NCBI RefSeq assembly: GCF_037975245.1
Contig: NC_092561.1
Span: 248,001-312,000, forward strand
DNA length: 64,000 nt
Direction: 5' to 3'
Source of the DNA: Apostichopus japonicus
Taxonomy: Eukaryota > Echinodermata > Holothuroidea > Aspidochirotida > Stichopodidae
A model generated the notes under the pieces. That model was not told where the DNA came from and searched no databases. It saw only the letters and a list, made by a program, of their open reading frames with translations. Within the stretch, counting starts at the first letter, position 1; each line of letters begins with the position of its first letter. Shown one piece after another: positions 9,859-19,172 of the stretch. A program made the translations under genes and the position numbers.

Positions 9859-12531
9859 TTTTTTTAAGGCCGGACTGCCTGCAGTTATTTGCTCCCAATT
9901 CGGTCTTGAATCCTGCACTTCTTTCCAGAGTAGTATAGGCCCAATGTCGCTGTCGTCAATTTGCATTTTCCGCAACTCAGCATGTGTCCATCTGTGGAAC
10001 CAGGAATATGGTTGACTTTGTGAAATATCTTGATGGTTCTCCACAATTCCAACAGCAGGCTCTGACTCATTTCGTCTGTTTATTACAAACACCTGTCTCA
10101 CGGTCGGCTCCGCAAGATTTGCTTTGTCTGTCTGATCTTCTTTTTCTTCGGATTTTTCACAGTGTCGGCATTCATTGCAGGGGCGTCTTGATAGGGCGTC
10201 AGCGTTACCGTGTATTCTTCCTGGTCGGTGTGTTATGTCAAAGTCATATGTTGAGAGAGTCTCCAACCATCGGGCTAGCTGTCCCTCAGGATTACGAAAG
10301 TTTACTAGCCATCTTAAAGCGCCATGATCAGTTCGAACCACAAACTTGGCTCCATAGAGGTAGTGATGAAAGTGTTTGATCGAGAGAACAATGGCCAGCA
10401 GCTCCTTACGTGTAACGCAATAGTTCCTTTCCGTCTTAGACAGAGCTTTACTGAAGTAAGCTACAACCTTTTCTTGGGTAGACCCTTCAGTCACCTGGGA
10501 CAGTACAGACCCTATGGCAAAGTTACTGGCATCACTGTCGAGGATGAATGCCCGTTTCTCGTCCGGATAGACTAAAATAGGCGCCGACGTGAGCTCCTGC
10601 TTCATCTTTCTGAAAGCAAGTTCACAGTCCTCATTCCATCTAAAGTCCCTTTCTTTTTCAGTTAGGCGAAACAAAGGTGCGCAAATATGGGAGAATCCCT
10701 TTACAAATCGGCGATAGTATGAACATAACCCGACGAAACTACGCACTTCCGTAGTGGAACAGGGAGTAGGCCACTCTAGTACACACCGGACTTTCTCAGG
10801 GTCAGGGGCGATTCCTTCGCTTGAAACGACATGTCCTAGGTAGTTGACCTCCCTTCGGAAAAGATTACACTTTTTCGGGTTGAGCTTTAGTTTCGCCTCA
10901 CGAAGCCTTTGAAAAACGCCAGCAAGTGGTTTAAGAGTTTTCTCGAAGGAGTCTCCATATACGATGACGTCATCAAGATACAGCAAACACGTTTGCCACT
11001 GCAGACCCTTTAACACCCTCTCCATAAGTCTCTCGAACGTCGCCGGGGCGTTACAAAGTCCAAACGGAAGCACCTTAAACTGGAATAGACCACTTCCGGT
11101 AACGAAAGCAGTTTTTGGACGGTCGCGTTCTTGAACCTCAACCTGCCAGTACCCGCTCGCCAGATCGAGCGTTGAAAACCACTTTGCCCCGGAAAGAGTG
11201 TCTAGGGTGTCGTCAATTCGGGGTAGGGGGTACGAGTCCTTCTCGGTTACGTCATTTAGCTTCCTGTAATCGACACAGAACCTAGTGGAGCCGTCTTTCT
11301 TTTTCACTAGTACTATCGGTGACGCCCAAGCACTCATCGAAGGCTCGATAATGTCATGGTCAAGCATTCTCTCCACTTCTATCCGAGCCTCACCCTTACG
11401 GTGTATCGGGAGTCTACGTGGCGCTTGGCGAATTGGTCTTGCCGCCCCTGTGTTAATCTGATGTTGCACCAGGTCTGTTCGTCCGAGGTCCTCTTTTGAT
11501 CTAGCAAAAACATCGGCATTGGCTGCAAGGCATTTCTTGACTTCACCGGCTTGCGCCTCGGTTAATTCAGTACAACTTCGCAATGCAAGCTCCTCTAAAG
11601 GTTCTGTCAACTGAGTAGGCCCAGTAGGCGGTACACCATCACCCCTATTTCTTCCTTGCAGGGTTCTACAGCCCACAGACGGATTGTTTTCTATTACTTC
11701 TGCAGAGTAGCATTCACCTACGAGTGTTCCCTCATACAGTGTAATAGGTCGGTTCGACGGGTTCATCAGTCTCAGCGGTACCAGCTCATTTGAGGGGTCT
11801 ACGAGTATCTTGGCAACCATCACACCATGTCTTTCGGTAAACCTTTCGTTACACTCCACTACAGCAGGTACCTCGACTCCAGCCATTCTTGGAATTCTCG
11901 CTGCTACAATTTTCTCGCTTTCCTGGGGGATCACTACCGTTTTAGCTATCACAACCCTACAACCATCGAAATTCTTTTCGATGTTGTCATGTTGTATACC
12001 TCTAATGGTCAGCTCCCCTTTCCCAGCGTCAATGGTACAGTTATACCTCTGAAGGAAATCGTAACCCAAAAGTGCATCGACATCGATGTCTGCTGCCCAG
12101 ATCTCATGCTCTACTGCAAAGCTACCTACTTTCAACTGGAGTCTACCACACCCCGAGAACGCGAGGGGTCTACCGTCTGCAACAGCCATGTCGAGAGATA
12201 CATCCTTGAGCTCCAAAGTCTTTTTGGCGGACAATTGCTCAAAGAATCCCGTTCGCACTACCGTCAGGTCAGCTCCGGTGTCGACAAGTAAACTCACTTT
12301 GACACCCTCTAGCTCTCCCTGTACGTACAAACCTCTCGCACCTACAGACCGCAACCTCTTCCATGAGAGTGGTACATTGACGGGCTTACCATGTGGACTA
12401 GTCGATCTTTGCCCTACAAGACCGACTTCTCCTCGTTTTCCTGTTTCTTTGTCTCCTCTGCAGGGATAACATATTTCAGGGGGGAAGGACAGTTCCTCCG
12501 AATATGGCCCATCTCTCCACAGTTCCAGCAT
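9826..12531 (-). CDS. pol: Gypsy Pol: protease, reverse transcriptase, RNase H
   Basis: 901 codons. An aspartic protease motif LVDTGAD is at residues 83-88. Reverse transcriptase follows at about 385-570, with Asp457 in STLDLASGYWQ and the YLDD box at 518-521. RNase H covers about 660-780, with the first catalytic Asp in FILDSDAS and later RTDHGALRWL and HRPGRIHGNADALSRRP. The frame overlaps gag by 118 nt and lies in the -1 frame relative to gag, so translation by -1 frameshifting is likely; no canonical X-XXY-YYZ heptamer was found in the overlap, so the slip site is unassigned. It ends prematurely at 9826 through a 1-nt frameshift in a run of seven A (T on the plus strand, 9859-9865), separating the integrase. 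This could be a real lesion or an assembly error. Confidence 0.93.
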   Translation of the reverse strand: MLELWRDGPYSEELSFPPEICYPCRGDKETGKRGEVGLVGQRSTSPHGKPVNVPLSWKRLRSVGARGLYVQGELEGVKVSLLVDTGADLTVVRTGFFEQLSAKKTLELKDVSLDMAVADGRPLAFSGCGRLQLKVGSFAVEHEIWAADIDVDALLGYDFLQRYNCTIDAGKGELTIRGIQHDNIEKNFDGCRVVIAKTVVIPQESEKIVAARIPRMAGVEVPAVVECNERFTERHGVMVAKILVDPSNELVPLRLMNPSNRPITLYEGTLVGECYSAEVIENNPSVGCRTLQGRNRGDGVPPTGPTQLTEPLEELALRSCTELTEAQAGEVKKCLAANADVFARSKEDLGRTDLVQHQINTGAARPIRQAPRRLPIHRKGEARIEVERMLDHDIIEPSMSAWASPIVLVKKKDGSTRFCVDYRKLNDVTEKDSYPLPRIDDTLDTLSGAKWFSTLDLASGYWQVEVQERDRPKTAFVTGSGLFQFKVLPFGLCNAPATFERLMERVLKGLQWQTCLLYLDDVIVYGDSFEKTLKPLAGVFQRLREAKLKLNPKKCNLFRREVNYLGHVVSSEGIAPDPEKVRCVLEWPTPCSTTEVRSFVGLCSYYRRFVKGFSHICAPLFRLTEKERDFRWNEDCELAFRKMKQELTSAPILVYPDEKRAFILDSDASNFAIGSVLSQVTEGSTQEKVVAYFSKALSKTERNYCVTRKELLAIVLSIKHFHHYLYGAKFVVRTDHGALRWLVNFRNPEGQLARWLETLSTYDFDITHRPGRIHGNADALSRRPCNECRHCEKSEEKEDQTDKANLAEPTVRQVFVINRRNESEPAVGIVENHQDISQSQPYSWFHRWTHAELRKMQIDDSDIGPILLWKEVQDSRPNWEQITAGSPALKKLLEPMGSLTS

Positions 12532-13871
12532 TTGATAGTTTTCCGCCTTTCTTGGCCTTCCTTTGACACATTTGTGTTGTTCACTAAGAGCAGTTTCTGT
12601 AGCTGTTTAGTAAGTTCGGAGAATCCTTCGGTCATTGCTGTCGCTAGTGTTTTACTAATATCATCTATCGCACCACACTTGTTTTCCTGACCTTCTGTCT
12701 TCTCTGATACAACTCTTACTACAGCCCTCTTCTGGGTGTCCTTCCTCTGTTCGGAGAAGGTGAAGGCCTCCAGCTCGGCTGCAATGCTCACTGCTTCCTC
12801 CAGGGTCTTGGGTCTTGACTGATATATCTTCCATCTGATGTCACGGTCGCTTATGGCATCTATAAAGAACTCTTTTGATAGGGTCTCCTTTATCTCAATA
12901 GAGGCATTAGGGTAAGCACGGGAGAGAAGTCGCTGTATATCATGGGCCAGTTCTGGAATACTCTCCCCTTGTTGTCGGGTCCTGTTACGTAAGAGCGTTC
13001 TGAATAGTTCTGTCTGGTTAGCTCTCCCGAATCTTTGTTCGAGCGCATCCGTGAGAGATTCAAATCTTCTTCTCTTCGATGCATCAAGATCAGCAAGGAC
13101 AGCCTGTGCTGGGCCCCTCAGGCTTGCCGCTAGTTGTAACGCCCTTGTTATCTCATCCCAACCGTTTAGTTCTGATATTAGCTCAAACTGAACTATGTAA
13201 TCCTCCCAGGGTGTTGAGCCATTAAATGAGGGCGCTGTTACCCTGGAAACACTCAAATTGGGGGCCTGGGGCTCATACTGCGGGTGCCACATTCTTTGCC
13301 GACTGATTTTTTCATCATTGCTCATAGACAACCTTCGATTATTCCCTTCCTCCCGCCATGGATACCCTGGTCTCATACCTGGTCGCAATTCGTTTGTTCT
13401 AAAACGCCCCCGGTCGTAGGCCGGAGCGCTTTCATATGCCTCTGTCGGCTGCTGCATTACCATTTGTTCCCTTGGGCCACCCCGTGGTTGCCATCTACTC
13501 GCCTCCAGGGCATCCTCTCTAGCTGTCCTCTTGTATCCCTGGTTCATCAACGGACGGCGGTCTTCGTCTCCCCAAGCTTCACCACGTTCGTCGGCCAATT
13601 CATACGATCTGCCTACCGTCGGGCGACGGTTTTCGTCCCTCAGAGCCTCTGGACCCACAAGAAAGTCAGCCAACCTGTCGCCGTCCCCTTTATCTCCCCA
13701 GCCAGGCTCGTCTTGATATTTCGTCGTTTGTATCGGCCCTCCACATGATCTCGGTCTAACTGGCACGTTCAGAGGATCGAATTCATCCACATCAGGGATG
13801 TTCTCGTCCGGAAGTGACCACGTAGCCGGCTCGTTCACCACAGACTGTTCAAAAGGGTTAGTCCCAGACAT
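12414..13871 (-). CDS. gag: Gypsy Gag with CCHC zinc knuckle
   Basis: 485 residues, starting 33 nt past the primer-binding site. The N-terminal 200 residues are hydrophilic and disordered in character. The middle (about 210-400) resembles a Ty3/Gypsy capsid, with an Ala/Leu-rich helical stretch and a segment like FxxLxxALxQRF. A zinc knuckle CWNCGEMGHIRRNC (Cys448, Cys451, His456, Cys461; C-x2-C-x4-H-x4-C) lies near the C-terminus. Gag packages the RNA and forms the particle. The stop is followed by pol in the -1 frame, with the overlap covering the knuckle and tail. Confidence 0.92.
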   Translation of the reverse strand: MSGTNPFEQSVVNEPATWSLPDENIPDVDEFDPLNVPVRPRSCGGPIQTTKYQDEPGWGDKGDGDRLADFLVGPEALRDENRRPTVGRSYELADERGEAWGDEDRRPLMNQGYKRTAREDALEASRWQPRGGPREQMVMQQPTEAYESAPAYDRGRFRTNELRPGMRPGYPWREEGNNRRLSMSNDEKISRQRMWHPQYEPQAPNLSVSRVTAPSFNGSTPWEDYIVQFELISELNGWDEITRALQLAASLRGPAQAVLADLDASKRRRFESLTDALEQRFGRANQTELFRTLLRNRTRQQGESIPELAHDIQRLLSRAYPNASIEIKETLSKEFFIDAISDRDIRWKIYQSRPKTLEEAVSIAAELEAFTFSEQRKDTQKRAVVRVVSEKTEGQENKCGAIDDISKTLATAMTEGFSELTKQLQKLLLVNNTNVSKEGQERRKTIKCWNCGEMGHIRRNCPSPLKYVIPAEETKKQENEEKSVL

Positions 13872-13904
13872 CTCGACTCGGTCCAGACTACCAGATAGGC
13901 ACTA

Positions 13905-13924
13905 GAATCCCATCGCTGCCACCA
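13905..13924 (-). other. Primer-binding site, tRNA-Leu type
   Basis: On the minus strand the sequence TGGTGGCAGCGATGGGATTC starts one base after the 5' LTR. Its complement matches the 3' end of a tRNA-Leu (AAG/UAG isoacceptor type) including CCA, at about 19 of 20 positions as I recall that tRNA. This is the expected position for priming first-strand DNA synthesis. Confidence 0.75.
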
Positions 13925-14273
13925 ATGTAACGCCGCCAACGTCTGGTAGTGTAAAACCTGTCTCGAAACCAACTGGAGGAGGGTAGGGGAGGTAGATGGG
14001 GGACGGGTACAGATTAACTCTAAATCAGGAGGCAGACACCAGAGTTGTAAGATTAATAAAAGTATAATTTCTCATCTCGTTCTACATCTACAGCGTATAA
14101 TACAATATTTACATTTGCCCAATATAACGCACTGGGGTCGGGCACAACCCAATGATAAACATGGCTAAGTTAGACTGGGCTGCGCAAGGGTCGGGCAGTC
14201 TAGACGTCTGCAATCCACCGGTGTCGGGCAGCACAGGCTTCGGGCATTCCGCTTGACTCGGGCAGCGCAGGTG

Positions 14274-14375
14274 TCGGGCAATCCGCTGGACTCGGGCAGC
14301 GCAGGGGTCGGGCAATCCGCTGGACTCGGGCAGCGCAGTGGTCGGGCAATCCGCTGGACTCGGGCAGCGCAGAGA
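14274..14375. repeat. 34-bp minisatellite inside the 5' LTR (3 units)
   Basis: Same unit as at 6582-6717 but with three full copies rather than four, so copy number changed after or during the insertion that made both LTRs. Confidence 0.9.
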
Positions 14376-14609
14376 TGCGGGCACTCTAAAATGCTTAAAC
14401 ACATTTGTTTGGACTTAGCAAATATCAAAGGCTTTACCACGAGCCGCCGGAAGGAAAGTTCCTCGTCTTGCACTCGACCGACTCTCCGACCCTCTGACTC
14501 TCTCATTTACAAAAGAACCCTGCATTAAATACCCCGAAAATAACCCCCGTTTACACACGTCCGTACATAAACTGTAAAAAAAAGGCTTAGACCAATCAGG
14601 GACTACTTG

Positions 14610-14617
14610 TATATATA
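14610..14617 (-). promoter_or_regulatory. Probable TATA box of the 5' LTR
   Basis: TATATATA in element orientation, at the same LTR position as in the 3' LTR. Position and motif only. Confidence 0.4.
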
Positions 14618-15051
14618 ACTACGGTGAGTTGCGACCAACGGGATCGCCTCACACACCCACCGCCGTGCCTGCCTATGCCAGTCACGGGAATACATCGATA
14701 TAGCAAAATTACGTAATCAGTTCCTGTTCCGGATAAACATCTCTCGTTACCTCCGCGGAGCGCAACAGATGTTACCCCTGAGGGAGCGAAACGTATCTCA
14801 CTAAGGAAAAGTCGAAGCTTTCCGCTACAATATAGTAGTATTCTATAGCTGTTATATAGTTCCCTTCTATCAATCCTTCTGTGAACATTAGCTTGGGGTG
14901 TTTCTTTCATACTTATTCAACTTTTTCTTTTTTGTCAATTTTAGACACGAAGGAATGTCTTAAAGTCGCCATTTAGAATATAAAGGTTTTACTGACCGCT
15001 TTAACGTGCATGCTGTGCTGCTAAAGGTTCATATCTCTCATTTTCTTTCAG

Positions 15052-15073
15052 GGATTCAAGATGCTGGATACCG
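15052..15073 (+). CDS. EF-hand protein, penultimate microexon
   Basis: A 22-nt exon bounded by a good acceptor (pyrimidine tract then CAG) and a donor GTAAAT. Read in phase 0 it encodes Gly-Phe-Lys-Met-Leu-Asp-Thr plus one base. That base joins the next exon to give Glu, so the phases agree. Together they make the first half of an EF-hand: helix FKML, loop Asp-Thr-Glu-Lys-Lys-Gly-His-Leu. The upstream exons were not identified. The Gypsy insertion ends 222 bp upstream, so it probably sits in the preceding intron. A 22-nt exon is unusually small, and its support is the completed EF-hand rather than transcript data. Confidence 0.6.
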
Positions 15074-15164
15074 GTAAATTGTTCAATACTTTACATATTG
15101 CTTTTAAAGTCATGTATATGAGCATATTACCAGTTTTAAAGTAAAATTGGATTGAAACTAGCTA

Positions 15165-15292
<128 letters not shown>

Positions 15293-16339
15293 TTGTTGAG
15301 TATGAAATATCAAACTACTCAGTATCAACTTAGACTAGATAGTGAAATAATGGTAGCTATTTTGTTCAAACTTTATCAAAAAATCAAAAAAGAAATTATC
15401 GCGATCCATGTAACCGAACTATTGGGGGAAAAAACGGACAGGCAGATCTACCAGAATATTATTCAATAAAGGGACGTCGTTTAAGAATATTGAGTAACTA
15501 AAATAATTACAAGAGGAACCGACTTTCAAACGGACTGAATAGTTTTCATGTTCACAGAACGTTCTAGTAGAGTAGGTTTTGCCCTTCACTTAAATATCAG
15601 ATACCGGATTCCTGTTATTGATTTCATGATACTGTCATGAATGGTGATGGTGTCATCTCCATCATTGCTCAAAAGAAATAAGAGGGCAAATGCATTCTTA
15701 ACTGGCACAGATACGTCTATTTTATAGAAATAGATATATTAGCTTCTAAACATAATTTAATTTCAGATGAGAAATTCTACTTTTCAAAATTCAGCTCTCT
15801 GGATTAGAATGTCAGATATCTCAATTAGAATGCCAGATATTTCAAATTTGCGTCTCGCTGTTGACAGAGGCTAAACAGTGAGCAAATAATACAGGATTTT
15901 AGATTACGACATGATAATTTGACCTTCTGTTGTCTGTAAAATGTACTGAGCCTACCCCATGAGAAGTGCTCCACCCAATTACAATTTGGCTGCAAAAGAT
16001 TTACATCAAAAGCTTGCACCAGTCACTGATGCTGCTAGGATAGATTTCACAGTTAACTTTCAGATATGTAAATTATTATTTCACATCGCGTCGTAAATCC
16101 CAATTAAAACTGTTGTTGTCTTAAATTGATCTGAATTTGAATTCACCTCTCTATAAATCTGTGATATTTTGAGACATCTGATATTATATGTAGATATCTG
16201 AAATTAAAGTGATATATCTGATATTTTATTACAGGTATCTGAATATATTTTGAACATTGGAATGCAATTTGAAAACGACTTATCATACTATTCCAAAGGT
16301 TTGTACGATATAGTTATCCGAATTTTACTTTTTGTTCAG

Positions 16340-16515
16340 AGAAAAAGGGACATTTAAGCGCTGACGATTTGTTGAAAGCTGCCGAGACTGTTGAAATCAA
16401 ACTGACTAACCGAATGGCTCAAGACATGGTCTACGAGGCAGATCAAGATGGCGACGGCTTCATATGTCTGAATGAGTTTATTGATGTTATGAGGCAGACG
16501 AATTTGTATAACTAG
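16340..16515 (+). CDS. EF-hand protein, terminal exon
   Basis: Acceptor TTTTTGTTCAG precedes 16340. The exon encodes the second half of one EF-hand and a complete C-terminal one, with loop DQDGDGFICLNE (Asp at 1, 3, 5, Gly 6, Ile 8, Glu 12), all canonical calcium ligands. The frame ends with TAG at 16513-16515 after a Tyr-Asn tail, and AATAAA follows 80 bp later. The preceding EF-hand (split over the microexon) has Glu and Lys at loop positions 3 and 5, so it probably binds calcium poorly. Pairing of a weak and a strong hand is usual in calmodulin/centrin-like proteins. The visible part is about 65 residues; the exact family cannot be named. The protein is presumably a cytosolic calcium sensor. 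Confidence 0.8.
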
Positions 16516-16595
16516 TATTGCATGTAATGTTTCTGCCAAATCTTTCGATTTGTCGGATGAACGTTGAACGGGGACAAAGGTCTCATTCGACTCTG

Positions 16596-16601
16596 AATAA
16601 A
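16596..16601 (+). terminator. Poly(A) signal of the EF-hand gene
   Basis: AATAAA 80 bp downstream of the TAG stop, with a 3' UTR of plausible length. Supports this being the true terminal exon. Confidence 0.65.
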
Positions 16602-16773
16602 ACCATTCATGTCCATATATGGTCAGCTCTATACAAATTTGACATGAAATAATAGATCTATAAAGAAATGGATTATGCCCGTATCTTTCTAACTACTTCT
16701 CCTGTTGCACACTTACTTATGTTGTCCATGTGCCAGACAAGGAAAGTTTTTTAGGACGCAATAGTCTAATAAC

Positions 16774-17074
16774 TCAGCCGATTCACACAGAGATTACAGT
16801 AACTGCTGTAAATCTTTGAACTTTTGTACCACAGTAAATACTGGATCGTGCTGACAAATCTGATAAATCGGTAGCATGTGCTATAAGGATTACAGTAAGA
16901 ACTGAGGATATGTGTAATCCCAACAACTTGATTTGTTGGAATTACACATATCCTCAGTTCTTACTGTAATCCTAATAGCACATGCTACCGATTTATAGCA
17001 CGATCTAGTTTTTACTGTGGTACAAAACTTTAAAATTTACAGTAGTAACTGTGTTCTATGTGTGTATCGAGTGA
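16774..17074. mobile_element. Fold-back MITE, copy 1
   Basis: About 300 bp in which the two halves are near-complementary. GGATTACAGTAAGAACTGAG on the left returns as CTCAGTTCTTACTGTAATCC on the right, and the match extends to terminal arms starting around GATTCACACAGAGA and ending near GTGTGTATCGAGT. Copies occur at 31365-31609 (inverted, shortened) and 48911-49223. No coding capacity, so it would depend on a transposase supplied elsewhere. Confidence 0.85.
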
Positions 17075-17584
17075 ATAATTCATTAAGTGCTATGGCAACA
17101 TGCCATTTAGATACATACCAATCTAGTTTGAATTGTCTGCTAATAGATATGAATTAACCTACGAAGTGTCAAATTTCTGAATAAGAACATTAAATTAAGC
17201 TAAGTTCAAAGAATACTAAAATATAGATCTTGTTATCAGATGGCTTTGCTCTGTACAAAAAAAAGGAAAATACACTCTTTGAGAAAAGAATTGTGCGTGA
17301 TGTTGTGTTCCCTGCAACGTACGAATGTTGCATGTATATTGTACATGTACATAGCTCACATATCTATACATGAATTACACACTTTAAATAGTGATTAAAG
17401 TGATATAATACGTATAACACCATATCATTACTTTTTTTTGAAAACATTATTAAACATCTATTTATTTCGTTTCTTTAACAATTCAATTGTTCACTTGGTA
17501 TAAAACAACAACGATGAATAAAGATATGTTTGAACTAATGAAAGTGATATGTTAAATACCATCACTGCCTTATATTTCTGATGG

Positions 17585-17659
17585 TCAACAACGATCGTGT
17601 TTAAGCACATCACTATCGGTGAAAATAGCGACGAAAACACGATTTGCTTTACACGTAAG
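17585..17659 (-). pseudogene. Possible VWA beta-4 strand segment
   Basis: On the minus strand this short frame encodes Arg-Val-Phe-Val-Ala-Ile-Phe-Thr-Asp-Ser-Asp, which resembles the strand-4 motif of von Willebrand A domains (hydrophobic run then Thr-Asp). It lies about 200 bp downstream of the exon at 17854-18118, in the right order. The acceptor is weak and a TGA follows after 24 codons, so this may be a decayed exon, a poorly delimited last exon, or chance. Confidence 0.3.
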
Positions 17660-17853
17660 CTGATTTTGCCATTGGCGCTATTATTGTGCTGCTTTAAATA
17701 AGCATGATGAATTTGCAGATGATGAAAGATAGGGAAGTCTAAATGTTTAATACATTATGAATCAAATATAACTGTAAAGATCGTATCACTAAATATCATA
17801 TAGTAACTGCCTTCGATAAATAGATTTGAGAAGTTTACCTAATCTAAAGTTAC

Positions 17854-18118
17854 CTAGTTGTTCCATATTTGTTACTGACATGTGCAGCGAGAAACCGTCC
17901 TTCATAATCCAATAAAAAGGAATTACTTCTTTGCGTTGATTTGCAATCTTTGAGACTGTCAAAAGCGATTATCAAGTACTGTTTTTGTTTTTGCTTTGTC
18001 AATTGGAATGCCCAAAACGTGGCCACATTGTGTGTGATGTGGATTATAAAGTCACCAATTTGTTTAAGTTTCATTGTCGAATTCCCCAGCATGTCGCTGC
18101 CGTCAACAATGAAAAATA
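17854..18118 (-). CDS. Von Willebrand factor A-like domain exon
   Basis: A 265-nt open segment on the minus strand with an acceptor (TCAATTCTCAG) and a consensus donor (CTAG then GTAACT). The encoded 88 residues start Val-Phe-Phe-Ile-Val-Asp-Gly-Ser-Asp-Met-Leu-Gly, like strand 1 and the metal-binding DxSxS region of VWA domains. An amphipathic helix, a strand-2-like LIIAFDS and a final Gly-Thr-Thr like the third metal-site loop follow. The fifth MIDAS residue is Met rather than Ser, so metal binding may be lost. The long first helix recalls hemicentin-type VWA domains. It begins in phase 1 and ends in phase 2; flanking exons are not certain. VWA domains mediate adhesion or matrix assembly outside the cell. 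A decayed copy is possible. Confidence 0.45.
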
Positions 18119-19168
18119 CTGAGAATTGACTATGCAGTTAGCCATATGTCAACGGCCTTTAATATCTGATCATTCCACTGTCTTCATACAAAATATAACT
18201 ACCTCGCATAATATGCCGTAAATGACATGTTACATAGGCAAGAAAGTAGCAGCAAATATTAATAATAGTACCAACAACGCAGGCTTAAAAGGTTATATTG
18301 CTATGAATTCATCGGTTTTACTCACGTAAATCTAGTTAAAATAATAGCTGCATGCAGCATTTGATACCCAGTTCAACTGCACCGAATTAATTCAAGGTAG
18401 CAATGCAATGTTTTTTATGCACCTTTAGACATTATGTTGAAATAATTAATTAAATTAGACAGTTCATTTACAGCTGAGATGATTAAAGTCCACTCGCATT
18501 ACAAAGTGGCAACGGATGCTATAGCTAAAAGGGTTGCCATCATACCATGGTTGCATAGCGCACGGAGTCTTGTAAAAAGTTTGATCATCATTCGGCACCG
18601 TTGGGGACAAGCAAAGAATAAATAATTTAAAAAAATATTTGTTTCAGAAAGAGAAGTTTTATTTACACCCACACAACTTCTCAAGTAAGACTTCCATTCA
18701 CCTTGAAACCAGTGGGTAGTACGCTGCGTGGAGGCGGCTTTAAAACCTTTAAATAGAGCGGTAGGGAGAATTTGATGGGACGCGACGATGAAGAAGAAGA
18801 CAAAGAAGAAGACTGGAAATTCTCTGGAAAAGGTGGGTGAAAATATGAATTTAAAAAAGATTCTGACAACAGCAGAATGATGATGTCATCATGGCAATTT
18901 CTCTGTAATGCTTTTGTTTGTCTTCATCATATGTCACCCACTTATCCACACAATAAGTGTATATTTCTACCAAAAAGTCACGTTTTGATTCAATTCTAAA
19001 TGACAGCGAAGCGAACATTCCTACTGCATAATATTCTCAAAGATCTGTCACGATGACATCACAGACTACCTACTGTAATTCATTTCCTGAAAGAGTCGAG
19101 GTTTATCCAGTCAAACTTCCATTGTTACATTCACTCGATCACCCATATCTCGAGTTAGGAACACGACA
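18119..19168. other. No recognisable gene
   Basis: About 1 kb of AT-rich sequence next to the VWA-like exon. The 5' exons of that minus-strand gene would be expected from here rightward but none was recognised. Confidence 0.35.
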
Positions 19169-19172
19169 TTAA

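Larger units (their letters stand above)
6235..14829 (-). mobile_element. Full-length Ty3/Gypsy-type LTR retrotransposon, minus strand
   Basis: About 8.6 kb flanked by direct LTRs that begin TGTAAC and end CTACA on the plus strand, giving TG...CA termini in either orientation. A 4-bp ATAT duplication flanks it (6231-6234 and 14830-14833). Reading on the minus strand the order is 5' LTR, tRNA-Leu-type primer site, gag with CCHC knuckle, pol in the -1 frame (protease, reverse transcriptase, RNase H, integrase), a zinc-finger ORF, polypurine tract, 3' LTR. Protease-RT-RNase H-integrase order and a GPY/F-like integrase C-terminus place it in Ty3/Gypsy. The LTRs differ by about five substitutions plus two indels, so the insertion is young, yet pol has two frameshifts (see integrase entries). 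It lies antisense just upstream of EF-hand exons. Confidence 0.95.
13926..14829 (-). repeat. 5' LTR of the Gypsy element (904 bp)
   Basis: Direct copy of 6235-7171. It differs by about five substitutions, one 1-bp indel and one fewer 34-bp unit (14274-14375). TATATATA lies at 14610-14617 on the minus strand and would be the promoter of the element. Confidence 0.95.

Noticed and set aside
12414..12531. Slippery heptamer for gag-pol frameshifting
   Set aside because: Runs of C and A occur in the overlap, but none fits X-XXY-YYZ in the gag frame; the -1 relation is clear, the site is not.
9984..13748. Several plus-strand frames of 60-154 codons across the Gypsy element
   Set aside because: Antisense shadows of gag and pol, which have clear motifs on the minus strand.
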